Below are positions 60,552 through 64,000 of a stretch of 64,000 nt of DNA, piece by piece (position 1 is the first letter of the stretch; each line of letters opens with the position of its first letter). The DNA comes from Cytobacillus firmus (GTDB lineage: Bacteria; Bacillota; Bacilli; Bacillales; Cytobacillaceae): positions 62,001-126,000 of the forward strand of contig NZ_JAMBOJ010000003.1 in assembly GCF_023715565.1 (NCBI RefSeq), in the 5' to 3' direction. The notes under the pieces were generated by a model that made no database searches, was not told the origin of the DNA, and saw only the letters and a program-made list of their open reading frames with translations. The translations under genes and the position numbers were made by a program.

Positions 60552-60565
60552 TTTTAATTCTCTCC

Positions 60566-60973
60566 TTATAATAAACCTGCACCAATGACATAAGACAAAC
60601 CGATTGACAGCACCATGGAAATAAAGCCGACAGCTTTGTTATCATTCTCAATTTCTTCGTCTATTCTAAACCTTGGTGTTAAAAATTCAAATATGAAATA
60701 GCCTATTAGCAAAAGAAAGAAGCCAAAAACACCCCAGGTAATCATTGTCAGCAAGTCATCATTATGCATGATGGAGTGCCTGAAGATATTGGCAATCCCA
60801 AAAATTTTCCCGCCGGTCGCCATCGCAACAGCAAGATTCCCGTTTTTTATTTCTTCCCAATTGCGATACTTGGTGACTAATTCAAAAACGGCTAAAAAAA
60901 CGATCATACACAAAATGACAACACTGTAATAAGCAGCTGTCTGGATAAACTCATTTTCCCAAAATTCTTTCAT
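60566..60973 (-). CDS. yshE: DUF350 membrane protein YshE
   Basis: 135 residues with four predicted helices, of the DUF350 family (NLAVAMATGGKIFGIANIFRH and NDNKAVGFISMVLSIG motifs, one in each half). The start MKEFW at 60973 has GGGGAGA 7 nt before; an ATG two codons earlier is too close to that site. It lies after mutSB, as in B. subtilis. The function is not established. Confidence 0.88.
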   Translation of the reverse strand: MKEFWENEFIQTAAYYSVVILCMIVFLAVFELVTKYRNWEEIKNGNLAVAMATGGKIFGIANIFRHSIMHNDDLLTMITWGVFGFFLLLIGYFIFEFLTPRFRIDEEIENDNKAVGFISMVLSIGLSYVIGAGLL

Positions 60974-61037
60974 TTTCATTCTCCCCGCCGGTATTAAACC
61001 CCCTCCCCCTCTGAATAATCATAAGGGGAAAGGGAGC

Positions 61038-63395
61038 TTATTTGAATTCAACGATTGTAACACCTGTACCGCCTTCTCCAGCTTCACCAAACCTGATTTT
61101 CTTTACAGATCTGTGATTTCTCAGATATTCCTGAACACCCTGCCTCAATGCACCGGTCCCTTTACCATGAATGATGGAAACACGGGGGTATCCAGCCAGC
61201 AGGGCATCATCTAAATATTTCTCGACTCTTAAGAGCGCGTTTTCATAGCGCTCTCCGCGTAAATCAAGCTCAAGGCTGACGTGAAAATCTCTTCCTTTCA
61301 CCGTTGCCACTGGCTTTGTTTCCACATGTTTTGGGCTTTTAATATACTCCAGATCCTTTTCGGCCACTTTCATTTTCAGGATACCAATCTGAACCTGCCA
61401 TTCATTTTCAGACACCTTTTCAAGCAGATGTCCTTTTTGCCCAAAACTCAGAACTTTAACCTCATCGCCTGCTTCAAATACATGCTTAGTATTCTTTGGC
61501 TTTAGTTTATTTTTGGCTGTGTTCATCTGGGGAGCAGCATCGGACAGGCGTTTCTTTGCTTCTATCAGCTCGTGTTCCTTCACCTCAGCATGTTTCTCCA
61601 TCCGCATCTTTCTTAAATCACGGATAATCTCTTCTGCTTCAGCCTTGGCTTTCTCAACGATATCGCCTGCTTTTTCTGCAGCCTTCTCATGCATAGCATC
61701 TTTTTGCTCATAAAATTCAGCCATTTGCTTTTGGAGATCTTTATGGAGTTTTTCAGCGCTTTTTAAAAAGTCATTGGCTTCTTCCATATCAGCCTCTGCC
61801 TGTCTGCGGCTTTCCTCCAGTGAAGCAATCATGTGCTCAACCTGATTTGTATCTGTTCCGATATAAGATCGTGCTGTCTCAATCACTTGATCATTGAGCC
61901 CAAGCCGTTTAGATATTTCAAAAGCATTGCTTCGGCCCGGAACCCCAATCAGCAGCTTATAGGTTGGGCTGAGCGTTTCAATATCAAATTCTACACTGGC
62001 ATTGATAACTCCTTCTCTGTTGTAGCCATAAGCTTTCAGTTCAGGGTAATGAGTTGTGGCAATAACTCTTGCACCCCGCTTGTATACTTCATCAAGAATG
62101 GAAATCGCGAGAGCTGCACCTTCCTGCGGATCTGTGCCTGCACCAAGCTCATCGAATAAAACCAGACTATTGAAATCAACCTGGTTAAGAATATCGACGA
62201 TATTCACCATGTGAGAAGAAAAGGTACTTAAGCTTTGTTCAATTGACTGTTCATCTCCGATATCAGCATAAACATTTCCGAAGACCGCTGTTTCAGAACC
62301 ATCAAGCGCCGGGATTTGCAGACCGGCTTGTGCCATCAATGTGCAAAGCCCCAGAGTTTTTAAGGTAACTGTTTTCCCGCCGGTATTAGGTCCCGTTATA
62401 ACTATTGTTGAGTAATCATCTCCGAGTTTTATATCATTTGCCACCACTTCTTCAATCGGTATAAGCGGATGCCGGGCTTTGAATAATGAAATTTCCCCCT
62501 GATTATTAATTTTTGGCTTGGAGGCTTTTATGCGTTTACTGTATCTGGCCTTTGCAAACGCAAAATCGACTTCTCCGAGCACATCTACAATGGTTTCCAG
62601 TTCACTGCTATTCTCAGCAGTCTGTCCTGATAGCACTATTAGAATCCGTTCAATCTCCTGCTGTTCTTTTACCCTGATGCCCTGTAATTCATTGTTCAGC
62701 TGGACAATGGACGCGGGCTCAATGAATAATGTCTGGCCGGAAGAACTTTGGTCATGGATTATGCCGCCATAATGGCCCCGGTATTCCTGCTTAACCGGTA
62801 TGACAAACCGGTCATTTCGGATTGTTATAATCGCATCGGAAAGCATTTTTTGTGCACTGGAAGACCGAATCATGCTCTCCAGCCGCTCCCTTACGCGTGA
62901 TTCTTTTGTACGAAGCTGATTTCGGAGGGAACGAAGAGTCTCGCTCGCACTGTCAAGTACTTCCCCATTGTCATCGACCGCATTACGGATAGATGTTTCC
63001 AAATCCGCAAGAACAATAATTTTATCTGTATATCCCAATAGGATCGGCAGGCTGCTTTCTTCCTCGGCAAATTCCTCGATAAACCGTTTCATATGCCGGC
63101 TTGCATGAATTGTGCTGGATATCTGGTTAAGTTCCTGGGGACTAAGCATTCCGCCAATAACCGCCCGCTTCACATGAGGTCGTATGTCAAAAATGCCGCC
63201 AAGCGGTACATTCCCTTTAATTCTAAGCACTGTTACAGCTTCATCTGTTTCTTCCTGCCTGCGGATTACTTCTTCATAGTCAGTTGAAGGAAGAATATTT
63301 AAGGCTTTTTTTCTTCCCAGGGACGAGGAAACATGTTCCAGCAGCTGTTCCTTCACTTTATTGAACTCAAGTATCTTCAATACTCTTTCTTGCAT
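61038..63395 (-). CDS. mutSB: Endonuclease MutS2 (MutSB)
   Basis: 785-residue MutS homologue without the mismatch-recognition domain. In order: core and lever helices, ABC-type ATPase (Walker [14 protein letters not shown], Walker [13 protein letters not shown]), a long charged coiled coil (about residues 510-640), a KOW-like module, and a C-terminal Smr nuclease domain ([21 protein letters not shown]). In B. subtilis MutS2 acts on recombination intermediates and collided ribosomes. Confidence 0.96.
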   Translation of the reverse strand: MQERVLKILEFNKVKEQLLEHVSSSLGRKKALNILPSTDYEEVIRRQEETDEAVTVLRIKGNVPLGGIFDIRPHVKRAVIGGMLSPQELNQISSTIHASRHMKRFIEEFAEEESSLPILLGYTDKIIVLADLETSIRNAVDDNGEVLDSASETLRSLRNQLRTKESRVRERLESMIRSSSAQKMLSDAIITIRNDRFVIPVKQEYRGHYGGIIHDQSSSGQTLFIEPASIVQLNNELQGIRVKEQQEIERILIVLSGQTAENSSELETIVDVLGEVDFAFAKARYSKRIKASKPKINNQGEISLFKARHPLIPIEEVVANDIKLGDDYSTIVITGPNTGGKTVTLKTLGLCTLMAQAGLQIPALDGSETAVFGNVYADIGDEQSIEQSLSTFSSHMVNIVDILNQVDFNSLVLFDELGAGTDPQEGAALAISILDEVYKRGARVIATTHYPELKAYGYNREGVINASVEFDIETLSPTYKLLIGVPGRSNAFEISKRLGLNDQVIETARSYIGTDTNQVEHMIASLEESRRQAEADMEEANDFLKSAEKLHKDLQKQMAEFYEQKDAMHEKAAEKAGDIVEKAKAEAEEIIRDLRKMRMEKHAEVKEHELIEAKKRLSDAAPQMNTAKNKLKPKNTKHVFEAGDEVKVLSFGQKGHLLEKVSENEWQVQIGILKMKVAEKDLEYIKSPKHVETKPVATVKGRDFHVSLELDLRGERYENALLRVEKYLDDALLAGYPRVSIIHGKGTGALRQGVQEYLRNHRSVKKIRFGEAGEGGTGVTIVEFK

Positions 63396-63425
63396 GAGGA
63401 TTTTCCCCTTTCATGCCCAAATTTC

Positions 63426-64000
63426 CTACTGGCGTTCTGTCAGAAATCTGAGCAAATCTTCTGTTTCCAAGGCATTTAGAACGGATTCTTTCTTGATCCA
63501 TCCTTTCTTTGCCGCAGAAACACCGATTTCCATATGATTTAAAGTGTCTATTTTATGTGCATCTGTATTAATCACTATTTTCACACCGGCTTCCTGAGCT
63601 TGTCTGATATGTTCGGCAGCAAGATCAAGCCGGTTCGGATTTGCATTCAGCTCAAGGGCTGTGTTTGTTTCCCTTGCGAGCTCGATGAGCATTTCCATGT
63701 CTACTTCATAGCCTTCCCTGCGGCCGATCAATCTTCCCGTAGGGTGGGCAATAATGTCAACATGAGCATTCTTAAGCGCCGTTTTCAAGCGTTCCATGAT
63801 TTTTTCCTTCGGCTGTGAAAAGGAAGAATGGATGGAAGCAATGACAATGTCCAGCTCCTCCAGAAGTTCATCGTCATAATCGAGCGATCCGTCAGGAAGA
63901 ATATCCATTTCTACACCTGATAATATGGTGAAATCATCGAATTGCTCATTAAGCCGCTTTATTTCTTCTTTCTGTCTGCGAAGCCTTTCGGCTGTCAAAC
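63426..64000 (-). CDS. polX: DNA polymerase/3'-5' exonuclease PolX, C-terminal PHP domain (partial)
   Basis: The last about 190 residues; the frame continues past the window edge. The PHP phosphoesterase motifs are present: GVEMDILPDGSLDY, DIVIASIHSSF, HVDIIAHPTGR and INTDAHKIDTL. These give the Mn-dependent 3'-5' exonuclease of bacterial PolX (B. subtilis YshC). The polymerase domain lies outside. It precedes mutSB by 30 bp, as in B. subtilis. Confidence 0.95.
   Translation of the reverse strand, partial: LTAERLRRQKEEIKRLNEQFDDFTILSGVEMDILPDGSLDYDDELLEELDIVIASIHSSFSQPKEKIMERLKTALKNAHVDIIAHPTGRLIGRREGYEVDMEMLIELARETNTALELNANPNRLDLAAEHIRQAQEAGVKIVINTDAHKIDTLNHMEIGVSAAKKGWIKKESVLNALETEDLLRFLTERQ

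Overview
The window is a stretch of core chromosome from an endospore-forming Bacillaceae bacterium. Gene content and order follow the Bacillus subtilis region that runs from polX/mutSB through the fad, sdh, ilv-leu, clp/lon and hem clusters to valS and folC. Sporulation genes (ysxE, spoVID, gerM, gerE, lonB), Bacillus-type Shine-Dalgarno sequences, frequent TTG/GTG starts, T-box leaders and a lysine riboswitch all fit. The GC-rich palindromic intergenic repeats suggest a relative of the Cytobacillus/Mesobacillus/B. firmus group rather than B. subtilis itself; that is inference. Nearly all genes lie on the minus strand, so the biological reading direction is from 64000 down to 1.

Layout in transcription order. 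64000-60400: end of polX, mutSB (mutS2), yshE and a tiny membrane-peptide ORF. 60330-54600: fatty-acid degradation genes lcfA, fadR, fadB, etfB and etfA, with a FadR operator-promoter between lcfA and fadR. 54460-50150: trxA, uvrC and lysC with its lysine riboswitch; yslB is on the plus strand. 49420-45930: sdhCAB with a terminator-like hairpin in its leader. 45600-43240: ysmA (with a FadR site), gerE (sigma-K promoter), a marR-type gene and racE. 43140-37730: a recQ-family helicase not found here in B. subtilis, then gerM, rph, rdgB (ysnA) and ysnB; tRNA-Arg follows. 37300-28500: the ilvBNC-leuABCD operon, with a cre-like site, a CodY-like site, a sigma-A promoter and a leucine T-box stacked upstream. 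28445-22260: ysoA, tig, clpX and lonB (sigma-F-like promoter). 22096-19150: lonA and engB. 18945-16600: an amino-acid ABC importer under a CodY-like box, inserted relative to B. subtilis. 15900-9290: hemAXCDBL, interrupted by a tandem palindromic repeat. 9190-6760: spoVID and ysxE. 6380-1980: valS behind a valine T-box, then folC. The left end has a membrane-bound GAF-GGDEF diguanylate cyclase and the first 21 codons of another gene.

The genes form several metabolic units: haem synthesis, branched-chain amino acid synthesis, beta-oxidation with electron transfer flavoprotein, succinate dehydrogenase, protein quality control (trigger factor, ClpX, LonA, LonB), and spore coat/germination functions. 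I found no phage, CRISPR, defence island, toxin-antitoxin pair or biosynthetic cluster, so I do not claim a new multi-gene system. The less ordinary signals are: intergenic palindromic repeats that interrupt operons (hemX-hemC, sdhC-sdhA, the fadR leader, uvrC-trxA); a possible transcription attenuator before sdhC; a diguanylate cyclase gene whose Shine-Dalgarno sequence faces an ATA codon; and a small membrane-peptide gene after yshE. Several starts (spoVID, clpX, racE, gerE, recQ) are set at TTG codons from Shine-Dalgarno position and family length.
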